Source: UBA6821 sp044236545
Lineage (GTDB): Bacteria; Verrucomicrobiota; Verrucomicrobiia; Chthoniobacterales; UBA6821
DNA: 23,264 nt
NCBI GenBank assembly: GCA_044236545.1
Contig: JBIIGI010000038.1
Coordinates: 1-23,264, forward strand
Reading direction: 5' to 3'
The translations under genes were made by a program, and so were the position numbers. Positions within the stretch are counted from its first letter, which is position 1; every line of letters begins with the position of its first letter. Below are positions 14,524 to 21,738 of the stretch, piece by piece. The notes below the pieces were generated by a model. That model made no database searches. It saw nothing but the letters and a program-made list of their open reading frames with translations, and was not told the origin of the DNA.

Positions 14524-15955
14524 ACTGGGGAGCTTTTGCGTAGGAGCCCTCCACGCGACCGGCCACATCACGGTAACCGTAATCGACCTCGTAGATCTGC
14601 TTGAGGCAGTCGATGCATTTGTCGTGCTGTCCCATGGTCTCGTAGACGAGACCAAGGTTGTAGAGGAGATCCTTTTTGACGGCATCCATGGCGGTCAGTT
14701 CGGAAACGGCGTCCGAAAGAGTCTTGGCCGCAAGGTCGTTCATACCGCGGGCCACATAGCACTGACCGAGTTGCCCCATGGCCTTGAGACGGACGCTCGG
14801 ATTGCTTCTTGCCCGCTGGAGATGCCCGATTGCTTCCTGATGCTCACCCGCATCCATCAGCGCCACGGCAAGGTCGAAATGGGCGAGCAAGTCGGTGGGG
14901 TTACGATCGACGCGCTCACGCGCATCGGTCAGGACGAAGGCCGCACGCTGCTTTTTGAGCTCTTCCAATTCCTCCCTGTATCGGGAAGCCTCGGGATCGT
15001 CGGGTGATGAGGCGAGATACTCTTCACGGGCACGGTAGGCGGTGTCGATCTGACGGAGTTCCAGATCGCTGATCTTGCGAGCAATGGTGGGATCGGCTCC
15101 GCCGGAGAGCGCCATCGTATACCTGTACCATTCAAGCGCGTTGTCAAAATCCTCCTTTTTCTCGTAGAGATCGGCCACGCGGCGCGACTTGTCGATGCTT
15201 TGAGGGTTCTCCTGCACCTCGGCGGAGAGTTCGGCGATCTGGCGGTCGATCATCTCCTCGCTCTTCACCACGCGGCTTTGCTGCTCGAGGGAAACAGCCT
15301 CCTCCTTGTCCTTGATGAGATCACGGTAACTGCCGGCCTCCTCCCATCCTCCTTTCTGCACCGACTGGGCGGCGGCGGAATCCTTGCCCCCCTTCATGGC
15401 GGCCAGATCGTTCGGTGCGATCATCAGGATGCGGTTGTAGATCTCGGCGGCACGCGACGGGTCTCGCGGTTGGCCCTTCTCGTCCCTCTCCATGCAAAAG
15501 GAGGCGAACCGGTGAAGCTGGGGAATGTCTTTAGGAGCTCCCTCGATCGTGGTCTCGAAGGCGAAAATCGCCAGTTCCTTCATCGGGGGATCCCATTTCA
15601 AGGCGGCTTCCTGCAACAGGGTGTTGGCCTGCGCATGATGGGGATCATCTGCAAGGATCTCCTCCAGCAACGGCAGGAGGTTCACGAGGTCGCTCTTTTT
15701 GAGCAGGGCCGACGCCTTCATCAATGCAATCGGCGAACCACCCCCCAGTCCGGAAAAGAAGCCCTTTTTGGCCGCTTTGGATTTTTCAACCGCGGCACGG
15801 CGGGCAAGTTTGCGGGCATCCAGGAAATCGGGAAGGGACTGCAGCAGCCCCTGGCACAACTGGATGACGTAGGGATGGTTCTTGAGCTCCGCGGCGCTTA
15901 CCGCCTTGAGCCAAGTCTGCTTTTGCTGGGGGGAGAGGTCTTTCTGCGTTTTCAA
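14519..15955 (-). CDS. Tetratricopeptide repeat protein
   Basis: A protein of about 478 residues, probably cytoplasmic: no signal peptide or membrane helix is visible. It is made of helical repeats with the TPR pattern of small and aromatic residues, clearest at the C-terminus (LAHFDLAVALMDAGEHQEAIGHLQRA, then LGQCYVARGMNDLAAKTL, then LLYNLGLVYETMGQHDKCIDCL) and also near DLYEKKEDFDNALEWY. A Gly-rich patch (KKGFFSGLGGGSP) lies near residue 80. It should be a protein-interaction scaffold; the partner is unknown. No ATG exists near the start. A TTG at 15955 (MKTQKDLSPQQ) is preferred because the codons upstream to another TTG at 15994 are atypical for this genome. It is downstream of the epimerase-like gene on the same strand. 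Confidence 0.8.
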   Translation of the reverse strand: MKTQKDLSPQQKQTWLKAVSAAELKNHPYVIQLCQGLLQSLPDFLDARKLARRAAVEKSKAAKKGFFSGLGGGSPIALMKASALLKKSDLVNLLPLLEEILADDPHHAQANTLLQEAALKWDPPMKELAIFAFETTIEGAPKDIPQLHRFASFCMERDEKGQPRDPSRAAEIYNRILMIAPNDLAAMKGGKDSAAAQSVQKGGWEEAGSYRDLIKDKEEAVSLEQQSRVVKSEEMIDRQIAELSAEVQENPQSIDKSRRVADLYEKKEDFDNALEWYRYTMALSGGADPTIARKISDLELRQIDTAYRAREEYLASSPDDPEASRYREELEELKKQRAAFVLTDARERVDRNPTDLLAHFDLAVALMDAGEHQEAIGHLQRARSNPSVRLKAMGQLGQCYVARGMNDLAAKTLSDAVSELTAMDAVKKDLLYNLGLVYETMGQHDKCIDCLKQIYEVDYGYRDVAGRVEGSYAKAPQS

Positions 15956-16003
15956 GGGGAAAAATGGGATAACAGATGCGCTTTGCCTTCGCAAGTGGGT
16001 GGA

Positions 16004-16933
16004 TCAGAAAAGAAGGGAAGGGGTGATGCTTAGGGACGCTGTCAACGTTCCTCCCGGGGCGATTTTCTGAATTCCCTTCTTCTCCTCAAACGGCACGGGT
16101 GGATTGCTGTCGGGAAGCCCCCAGCATGGCTCGACGCAGAGAAAGGGATCACCGTTGCTCCAAAGCGTGAGGAAGGGCGCCTCCGAATAGTCGCAGACGA
16201 TGCGGTGACCGAGAACCGGCGCCTCGATCACAATGCGGCGCTCAGGGACTTCCTCAAGGTTGAGCAGAAAGGATCCCGGAAGGTCTTTCTTGGCAAAGGG
16301 CATCTCTCCACCGGCAAAGGGAATCTCCTGCACGGTGCCATCGAGGAAATCTCCGGGAGCCATCTCACGCCGATAGGTTCCCGGGGGAAGAAGAAGACGG
16401 GCGCTCTCGAGCGATCCCACGGCAAATCCCGGATGCCAACCGAAACTTAACGCCACGGGATGATCCTCGCGGTTTTCAAATTCAAATCGCATCCCCATGA
16501 CCCCGTCCCTGAGTGAGTAGATGAGACGCATCGCAACCTTGTACGGATAGGCATCGGCGGGGATCTCCGACGGGGCCACGCAATAGGTCATCGTTCCCGC
16601 GGCAAGATCAACCTCAGGAGGCCGGAAGGCATGACTACGGATGAATCCGTGATTGCCACCCTTGATCACATGACCATCATAGACCGACTCCTGTTTCCAA
16701 AGCCGGTGGACGAAATATCCCATCACCGTGGCATGGTTACCCCACCCCGCGGCAGGCTTCTCCACCTCACCATCCCTCCAGAAAAAGCCGTGCCACGACC
16801 CCTGGCCGTCTCGAAGCGCCAGACTGACCGGTTCCGCTCCCGTGCGGCAAATAATGAGTCGCAATCCGGTTGCCTCGTCAGTGAGTTGATCAAGCGGCCC
16901 GGCGGAGCATTCTAGGATTTGGTGGGTAAACAT
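16004..16933 (-). CDS. Aldose 1-epimerase-like (hexose mutarotase) family protein
   Basis: A 309-residue cytosolic protein of the galactose-mutarotase-like superfamily, which interconverts the anomers of aldoses or of glucose-6-phosphate. Family landmarks are GGNHGFIRSHAF (His95, candidate active-site His), LSFGWHPGFAVG (second His) and, near the C-terminus, LTLWSNGDPFLCVEPCWGLPD with the candidate catalytic Glu. The C-terminal pattern is nearer to the LacX/YeaD-like branch than to GalM, so the substrate is not assigned. The ATG at 16933 is chosen. An ATG at 16990 and more upstream codons would overlap the divergent release-factor-like gene and leave no promoter space. It lies upstream of the TPR gene with a gap of about 48 bp. 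Confidence 0.85.
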   Translation of the reverse strand: MFTHQILECSAGPLDQLTDEATGLRLIICRTGAEPVSLALRDGQGSWHGFFWRDGEVEKPAAGWGNHATVMGYFVHRLWKQESVYDGHVIKGGNHGFIRSHAFRPPEVDLAAGTMTYCVAPSEIPADAYPYKVAMRLIYSLRDGVMGMRFEFENREDHPVALSFGWHPGFAVGSLESARLLLPPGTYRREMAPGDFLDGTVQEIPFAGGEMPFAKKDLPGSFLLNLEEVPERRIVIEAPVLGHRIVCDYSEAPFLTLWSNGDPFLCVEPCWGLPDSNPPVPFEEKKGIQKIAPGGTLTASLSITPSLLF

Positions 16934-16988
16934 CGGAAAAGGATGGATTATGCATGATGTAGCATCGACGAATAGCTGAATAAATCCC

Positions 16989-17348
16989 ATGGAAACCGTG
17001 AATCTCCGCGATGAAGACCTGAAGGAGAGTTTTGCCCGTTCTTCCGGACCCGGTGGCCAGCATGTCAACAAAGTCTCGACGGCCGTCACCCTGACCCATC
17101 TCCCAACGGGACTCTCGGTCACGGTGAGCGACACGCGCAGTCAAAGCATGAACAGGGGCATCGCACGGGAAAGGCTTTCCCAAAAGATCACGGCACTCCG
17201 CGAGGCCCGTAGACTCAAAGCGCGTGAGGAGGCCTCAAAGGCGCGCCGTCGGAAGGCCAAGCGCTCCCCCTCCGAAAAAAGGAAGCTCGTCGAGGGCAAG
17301 CGTCGTCGTTCCGAGGTCAAAAAGGGGCGGGGACGCGTCAGGGAATGA
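16989..17348 (+). CDS. Short GGQ release-factor-like protein (peptidyl-tRNA hydrolase domain)
   Basis: A 119-residue protein holding only the class-I release factor catalytic domain. SSGPGGQHVNK places the GGQ at residues 22-24; it is followed by VTLTHLPTGLSVTVSDTRSQSMNR and a very basic tail rich in Lys and Arg (about 70-119). Proteins of this build (ArfB/YaeJ, ICT1, mtRF-R/C12orf65) lack the codon-recognition domains, enter stalled ribosomes with the basic tail and hydrolyse peptidyl-tRNA. The LTHLPTG and R...NR pattern looks closer to the mtRF-R branch than to ArfB, so no symbol is given. Complete, not a truncated prfA or prfB: it has its own ATG and ends cleanly. It is divergent from the epimerase-like gene, with a 55-bp spacer. 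Confidence 0.85.
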   Translation: METVNLRDEDLKESFARSSGPGGQHVNKVSTAVTLTHLPTGLSVTVSDTRSQSMNRGIARERLSQKITALREARRLKAREEASKARRRKAKRSPSEKRKLVEGKRRRSEVKKGRGRVRE

Positions 17349-17357
17349 TGATGGTTT

Positions 17358-17379
17358 AAAAGCCGGATTCGCCTTTTTT
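17358..17379 (+). terminator. Possible weak terminator after the release-factor-like gene
   Basis: AAAAG (17358-17362) can pair with CTTTT inside the T-run (17373-17379), with three further pairs beyond one mismatch. The stem is imperfect, but the run of six T right after GCC makes a weak intrinsic terminator plausible. Confidence 0.3.
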
Positions 17380-17380
17380 C

Positions 17381-17408
17381 TTTCAACTTTCAACATTCAG
17401 CTTTCAAC
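17381..17408 (+). repeat. Four-unit heptanucleotide tandem repeat in the purC leader
   Basis: Four adjacent 7-base units read TTTCAAC (17381), TTTCAAC (17388), ATTCAGC (17395) and TTTCAAC (17402). The array ends 8 bp before the purC ATG. The period of seven is exact and one unit carries two substitutions. It lies fully in the intergenic region. Confidence 0.75.
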
Positions 17409-17416
17409 TTTTCGTC

Positions 17417-18301
17417 ATGGATCTCCTCAACTGCAACCTGCCCGGTATCAAGAAACTCCGCAGTGGCAAAGTCCGCGAAGTTTTCGATCTCGGAGAGAAT
17501 CTTCTGCTTGTTGCAACCGACCGGATATCGGCCTTCGACTGCATTCTGCCAAATGCCATCCCCGGAAAAGGCGAGGTGCTCAACGGCCTCTCGACCTTCT
17601 GGTTCCACCGCCTCGACTTCGTTCCCAACCACATGATCGAGACCGAGGTCTCGGCCTTTCCGGACCAACTCAAGCCCTATGCGGATATTCTTCGTGGCCG
17701 CTCGATGATTGCGAAGAAAGCGAAACCCCTGCCCGTCGAGTGCGTCGTGCGCGGCTATGTCGCCGGATCAGGATGGAAGGAATACAGGGAAAGCGGAACC
17801 GTCGGCGGCCATGCGGTTCCGGAGGGACTCAAGCAGTGCGAACGTCTTTCCGAAGATCTCTTCACCCCGAGCACCAAGGCCGACGAGGGTCATGACGAGC
17901 CGATTACCTGGTCCCAGTGCCGGGCGCTTCTCGGTGACGAGACGGCGATCCGCGTCCGTGACATGAGCCTCGAACTCTACAGGCACGGCCGCGCCTACGC
18001 CGCCTCCCGCGGCATCATCATCGCCGACACAAAATTCGAGTTTGGCATCCACGACGGCGAAATCATCCTGATCGACGAATGCATGACACCCGATTCCTCG
18101 CGCTTCTGGCCCGTGGATCAATATCAACCGGGAGGCAACCCCCCGAGCTTTGACAAGCAGTTCGTACGAGACTGGCTGGAGAACTGCGGCTGGGACAAGC
18201 AGCCTCCGGCGCCGGAACTCCCCCCCGAGATTATTGCGAGGACCGCCGGGAAGTATCGCGAAGCGCTCATCCGCCTGACATCTCCCAGTTCCTTAGGGTA
18301 G
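17417..18301 (+). CDS. purC: Phosphoribosylaminoimidazole-succinocarboxamide synthase
   Basis: Cytosolic purine-synthesis enzyme that joins aspartate to CAIR with ATP to give SAICAR. The protein has 294 residues, in the longer class (yeast Ade1-like) rather than the roughly 240-residue E. coli type. Motifs include KVREVFDLGENLLLVATDRISAFD (up to residue 41), CVVRGYVAGSGWKEY at about 109-123, FTPSTKADEGHDEPI, and LIDECMTPDSSRFW around 218-231. The ATG at 17417 follows the heptamer repeat and has no Shine-Dalgarno. No other pur gene is adjacent. Confidence 0.96.
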   Translation: MDLLNCNLPGIKKLRSGKVREVFDLGENLLLVATDRISAFDCILPNAIPGKGEVLNGLSTFWFHRLDFVPNHMIETEVSAFPDQLKPYADILRGRSMIAKKAKPLPVECVVRGYVAGSGWKEYRESGTVGGHAVPEGLKQCERLSEDLFTPSTKADEGHDEPITWSQCRALLGDETAIRVRDMSLELYRHGRAYAASRGIIIADTKFEFGIHDGEIILIDECMTPDSSRFWPVDQYQPGGNPPSFDKQFVRDWLENCGWDKQPPAPELPPEIIARTAGKYREALIRLTSPSSLG

Positions 18302-18390
18302 CGCTGATTAAATCCCACCTTGCGATGAAGCATCTCACGGCTGTGGAATTTCCAGTGGAGAGCAAGGCGGCCAGGCACTGCTGCATTTTT

Positions 18391-18396
18391 TATACT
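18391..18396 (+). promoter_or_regulatory. Possible -10 element upstream of the xerD-like gene
   Basis: TATACT after a run of six T, 42 bp before the ATG at 18439, is a good -10 hexamer. No matching -35 is seen at 16-18 bp spacing. The rest of 18302-18438 shows no other convincing signal. Confidence 0.3.
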
Positions 18397-18438
18397 GCAG
18401 GCGCAGGACAACGCTGCTCCACGTCGAAATAAACCGCC

Positions 18439-19326
18439 ATGCAGGGAGAAATCGACCTCTTTCTGCTCTATCTGGCCACCGAGCGGGGCCTCTCCACCAA
18501 CTACCAGCTCTCCACACGCTCCTCGCTGGAGCGCTTTGCCGAATGGCTGAACGCAAAGGGTGACTCATCACCGGGATTGGTTACCCAGCAGATACTCTCC
18601 GGGTTCCTGATCTCCGAAAAAAAGCGGGGACTTTCCGCCACATCGATCAAATTGGAAGCCGTGGCCCTCCGTATTTTCTTCCGCTTCCTCAGAACCAGAG
18701 GACGCATTCCCGCCGACCCGTCCGAGAAACTCCCCCTGCCGCGCCTGCCCAAGACACTGCCTCAGCCACTTTCGCGGGATGAGATTGCGGATCTCGTGGC
18801 CGCTCCCGCGGGGGACACCCCGCTGGAGATCCGCGACAGGGCCCTTCTCGAACTTCTCTACGCCAGCGGCCTGCGTATTGCGGAGGTCTGCAGCGTCCGA
18901 TTGGAAAACCTCGACGAAGACGGGGGGGTGATCCGAGTCACCGGCAAGGGGAACAAGACACGCCTGATACCCGTCGGCAGTGCGGCCCTCGAGGCGTTGA
19001 GGTTCTATCTCGCCAATGCCCGCCCCAAGTTTGTCTCACCCCGATCCGGGGCGGCGATTTTTCTCTCCGTGCGCGGTCATCCGCTCACGCCGGCACGCAT
19101 CTGGCAACTTGTCCGACAGTACGCCAAGCAGGCCGGGATCAGGGAGGATGTCCACCCGCACCAACTCCGCCACTCCTTCGCCACCCACCTCCTCTCCGGG
19201 GGAGCCGACCTCCGTATCATTCAGGAGATGCTGGGACATGCCTCCATCGCCACGACCCAGATCTACACGCAGGTGGACGGGGGGCAACTCAAGTCAGTCC
19301 ACCGGAAATTTCACCCAAGGGGGTGA
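18439..19326 (+). CDS. xerD: XerD-type tyrosine recombinase
   Basis: Site-specific recombinase; XerC and XerD together resolve chromosome dimers at dif. The 295-residue length is standard. The N-terminal SAM-like domain (about 1-90) is followed by the catalytic domain with all active residues visible: Arg146 in ASGLRIAEV, Lys170 in GKGNKTRL, His241 and Arg244 in HPHQLRHSFATHLL, His267 in LGHASIATTQIYT, and the nucleophile Tyr276. The spacing and the LLSGGADLRIIQEMLGHASI block are typical of XerC/XerD rather than phage integrases, and no attachment site or cargo genes surround it. XerD is preferred to XerC, but the two are hard to tell apart by eye. It is convergent with the GH4 gene. Confidence 0.88.
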   Translation: MQGEIDLFLLYLATERGLSTNYQLSTRSSLERFAEWLNAKGDSSPGLVTQQILSGFLISEKKRGLSATSIKLEAVALRIFFRFLRTRGRIPADPSEKLPLPRLPKTLPQPLSRDEIADLVAAPAGDTPLEIRDRALLELLYASGLRIAEVCSVRLENLDEDGGVIRVTGKGNKTRLIPVGSAALEALRFYLANARPKFVSPRSGAAIFLSVRGHPLTPARIWQLVRQYAKQAGIREDVHPHQLRHSFATHLLSGGADLRIIQEMLGHASIATTQIYTQVDGGQLKSVHRKFHPRG

Positions 19327-19329
19327 AAT
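19308..19329. terminator. Hairpin between convergent xerD-like and GH4 genes
   Basis: A perfect 9-bp stem (ATTTCACCC 19308-19316, GGGTGAAAT 19321-19329) with an AAGG loop covers the xerD-like stop codon. It sits 29 bp from the GH4 stop on the other strand. It lacks a T-run, so it may be a shared weak terminator or a 3'-end stabiliser. Confidence 0.4.
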
Positions 19330-19358
19330 GGCAGAAGGATCTGAACCGGAAAGTGTCA

Positions 19359-20735
19359 TCAACCTGCGGGAAAGATCAGATCACGTTGGAAATCGACCAT
19401 CTCGCGCATCAGGCGGCGGATGACCGCTTCGTTTTTCGGCATGAGGGCGTCGAGCTTCATCGATTCGATGAGGACATCCTCGTCATAGCGATCGCAGCAG
19501 CGGGCGAGCAGGAGTTGGCTTTGGCCGACGCGGGCAATCTCGCCGGTGATACGATCAGGGAAGCTCACGGAAGGGCGGATGACCTCCCCGTTCTCGATGC
19601 GGCAATACATCTCCAGATGCTGGTCGTCAGCAACGCCTTGGATCGCCCCCTCGTTGCGGAGGTTGAGATGGACATCAAAGCGCTTGCCGGTGTGGAAGGC
19701 GGCTAGAATCTCCGCGATCGGCTCATGGCTGTGACGCAAATTCCAGGACTCGGTGGATTTGAAATCCTGGCGGGCCTCGCTCAGTGCCGCTTGGAGCAAC
19801 TGCTCGCTGTCATCATGTCTTTCGCCATGGAGCGGATCGATCTCGCCGGCGACCGGCGAGACTCCCCAGCGTCGACCGAAATCGTTTTTGCGCTCATTGA
19901 ATCCCGGTAAAAACTCGATCGGGTGACGCGCGTTATTGCCGACATAGACACCGTAGCGCGACCACACCGCCTCGCGGAAGGGACCGTCAAAAATCTGAGG
20001 CGTAAGTTCATGGATTTCCTTTTGCGTGAAGGTTCGGTCACCGATCTGCAACTTGTCGGCGAAGACGAAGTGGTTATTTCCAGCCAGTTCGACCCGCACG
20101 ACGGGAGCATTCGGACGCCATTCGGAATTATGCGCCGTATGAAGCGGAATCAGGCCTAGTGCGATCGCGATACTGTGCTCCGTGTCATGGTATCCGTGAC
20201 AGAATCCATAAACCCGGATGCCGGGAATCCGGTCAATGCATGCGGTCAGCGCATTGAGAGGATTGGTGAGTTGCAGTAGCAGGGCATCTGGAGCACCGAC
20301 CTCCGCGAGAGTCTGCGCAATGCCGCGCATCACCGGGGCATGACGCAGGGCTCGGATCGCGCCGCCGGGTCCGGTGGTGTCGCCGACGGCCTGGAAGATG
20401 CCATCAAGCTGCGGATGGGTGGAATCGTAGCGCCAGAGGCGGTCGCCACCCACCGAGATCGCGGTCAGGCACGCCGTGGCTCCGCGCAAGCCCTCCTTCA
20501 AATCGGTGTGGGCCGAAATCTTGTGATCGTAGCCGAGCCTGCGCCTGGCGAATTCGCACCACTCGAGCACCATGGCAAGGCGCTCCTCATTCAGATCCAC
20601 AAGGCGAATCTCAGCCCCTGCAAGATCGGGATTGAGCATCATGTCCACCACGATGTGGCGGCCCCAGTTGAGTGAACCCGCACCCACGATCGTCAGAACG
20701 GGCCCGGCAGTGATGGCTTGGTTTGAATCTTTCAT
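19359..20735 (-). CDS. Glycoside hydrolase family 4 protein, probably alpha-galactosidase type
   Basis: A 458-residue cytosolic enzyme. GH4 enzymes cleave glycosides by an NAD- and Mn-dependent oxidation-elimination mechanism. Visible are the NAD-binding TIVGAGSLNWGRH (residues 15-27), the acidic VDLNEERL, the conserved TTGPGGAIRALRHAP, TNPLNALT, the metal-ligand region YGFCHGYHDTE with Cys179-His180, and LAGNNHFVF with His222, the second metal ligand. TGPGG, NP and CH are also found in E. coli MelA. The divergent MelR-like regulator supports alpha-galactosidase, though alpha-glucosidase or alpha-glucuronidase activity cannot be excluded from motifs. The ATG at 20735 gives the normal N-terminus; codons upstream would run into the regulator gene. 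No sugar transporter is in view. Confidence 0.88.
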   Translation of the reverse strand: MKDSNQAITAGPVLTIVGAGSLNWGRHIVVDMMLNPDLAGAEIRLVDLNEERLAMVLEWCEFARRRLGYDHKISAHTDLKEGLRGATACLTAISVGGDRLWRYDSTHPQLDGIFQAVGDTTGPGGAIRALRHAPVMRGIAQTLAEVGAPDALLLQLTNPLNALTACIDRIPGIRVYGFCHGYHDTEHSIAIALGLIPLHTAHNSEWRPNAPVVRVELAGNNHFVFADKLQIGDRTFTQKEIHELTPQIFDGPFREAVWSRYGVYVGNNARHPIEFLPGFNERKNDFGRRWGVSPVAGEIDPLHGERHDDSEQLLQAALSEARQDFKSTESWNLRHSHEPIAEILAAFHTGKRFDVHLNLRNEGAIQGVADDQHLEMYCRIENGEVIRPSVSFPDRITGEIARVGQSQLLLARCCDRYDEDVLIESMKLDALMPKNEAVIRRLMREMVDFQRDLIFPAG

Positions 20736-20809
20736 CGCCGGAGGGTGGCATATCCGTCGAAACATCGCATCTTGCCAAAGCTCGGACTTCTCTTGAATAG
20801 TCACTAGTA
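20736..20809. promoter_or_regulatory. Divergent promoter region of the GH4 and MelR-like genes
   Basis: This 74-bp spacer separates the two divergent starts and must hold both promoters and the regulator's sites. On the plus strand, TTGCCA (20772-20777) lies 17 bp before GAATAG (20795-20800), a weak promoter for the regulator that would give a nearly leaderless message. No clear pair is seen for the GH4 gene. Confidence 0.35.
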
Positions 20810-21640
20810 ATGGCTGTGTCCGAGACGAATCATGAAGCATCGATCGGCTGGCGTGTCTGGTGGATGGAGGATCTTTCCGTCATGCCGCGCGCCCACACCC
20901 ATGCCGATGTGGAGATCAATGTTCCGCTGCACGGCGGACCGCTCCGCTACCTGCATGCAGGGCGTGTCATCGAGGTTCCCGCAGGAGCGTTGGCGCTTTT
21001 CTGGGGAGGGATTCCCCATCAACTGCTTTCACCCGCAAGCGGCTGCAAAGGCGTCTGGCTAACCATCCCTCTCCCGTGGGTGCTGCAATGGGAAATTCCC
21101 GAACCATTCGTTCAACGCCTTCTCACCGGGGATTTCCTGTTGGAGGAAGCCACCCCGAATGAAAGCACGGATCTCCGGCGATGGGTGGAGGATTTCGAGA
21201 GCGGAAATGCCGCGCGCTGGAAAGTGCTCCTGCTGGAAACCCAGGCCCGTCTGCACCGTCTCGCCTTGAGCATGCCACGCAGAATTCGGAACCGCCCCTC
21301 ACGGGCTGCCGCCGGCGGTGAGGCAAGGATGGAATCAATCACCAGCCACATCAACGCTCACTATCATGAGAATGTCACCGTGCAGGAAATCGCCGATGCG
21401 GTCGGACTGAATCCCCGCTATATGATGAGGCTCTTCCTGTCCCACTCGGCGATGTCGGTCTGGGAATATGTCGTGCGCCTGCGTGTCGGCCACGCCCAGC
21501 GCCTGCTCATCACAACGAATCAGAAAATCAACGACATCGCTCTTGAGAGCGGGTTCGGGTCGGTAGCCCCCTTCTACGCCGCTTTCACCAAGTTTGGCGG
21601 CGGGAAAACCCCGACGGATTTCCGGCGATCCCACCGCTGA
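20810..21640 (+). CDS. MelR-like AraC-family transcriptional regulator
   Basis: A 276-residue DNA-binding regulator. The N-terminal cupin part closely follows E. coli MelR in my memory: HADVEINVPLHGGPLRYL, then ALALFWGGIPHQL, where MelR has VEVNVP...YL and LFWACTPHQL. The C-terminal AraC/XylS domain (about 189-274) has two helix-turn-helix motifs: VQEIADAVGLNPRYMMRLF and INDIALESGFGSVAPFYAAF, closed by FGGGKTPTDFRR. MelR activates the melibiose genes in response to melibiose. Here the gene is divergent from a GH4 enzyme of the MelA family, so it probably controls that enzyme and itself. The effector is inferred. The ATG at 20810 has no Shine-Dalgarno. Confidence 0.9.
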   Translation: MAVSETNHEASIGWRVWWMEDLSVMPRAHTHADVEINVPLHGGPLRYLHAGRVIEVPAGALALFWGGIPHQLLSPASGCKGVWLTIPLPWVLQWEIPEPFVQRLLTGDFLLEEATPNESTDLRRWVEDFESGNAARWKVLLLETQARLHRLALSMPRRIRNRPSRAAAGGEARMESITSHINAHYHENVTVQEIADAVGLNPRYMMRLFLSHSAMSVWEYVVRLRVGHAQRLLITTNQKINDIALESGFGSVAPFYAAFTKFGGGKTPTDFRRSHR

Positions 21641-21738
21641 AGGGCGCGGAGGAATGCCAACCTGCGGGCAGGCGACCGCTCAGGATCATAAAATCGCATG
21701 CGATCTCTCCCCAGCCTCATCAAGAAGCTCGTGAAACT

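Noticed and set aside
16989..17348. Release-factor-like gene as a decayed prfA or prfB
   Set aside because: It has its own start, an intact GGQ and a basic tail of the length expected for single-domain rescue factors.
18325..18432. Small frame of 35 codons in the xerD leader
   Set aside because: It has no start signal, atypical composition for this genome and a Cys/Thr/Ser-rich translation without motifs.
18439..19326. Recombinase as sign of an integrated mobile element
   Set aside because: Sequence blocks and size are those of housekeeping XerC/XerD; no tRNA, direct repeats, phage or transfer genes are near.
21693..21704. 12-bp palindrome ATCGCATGCGAT between the regulator and fmt
   Set aside because: It lies between convergent genes with no promoter to regulate and is short enough to occur by chance.
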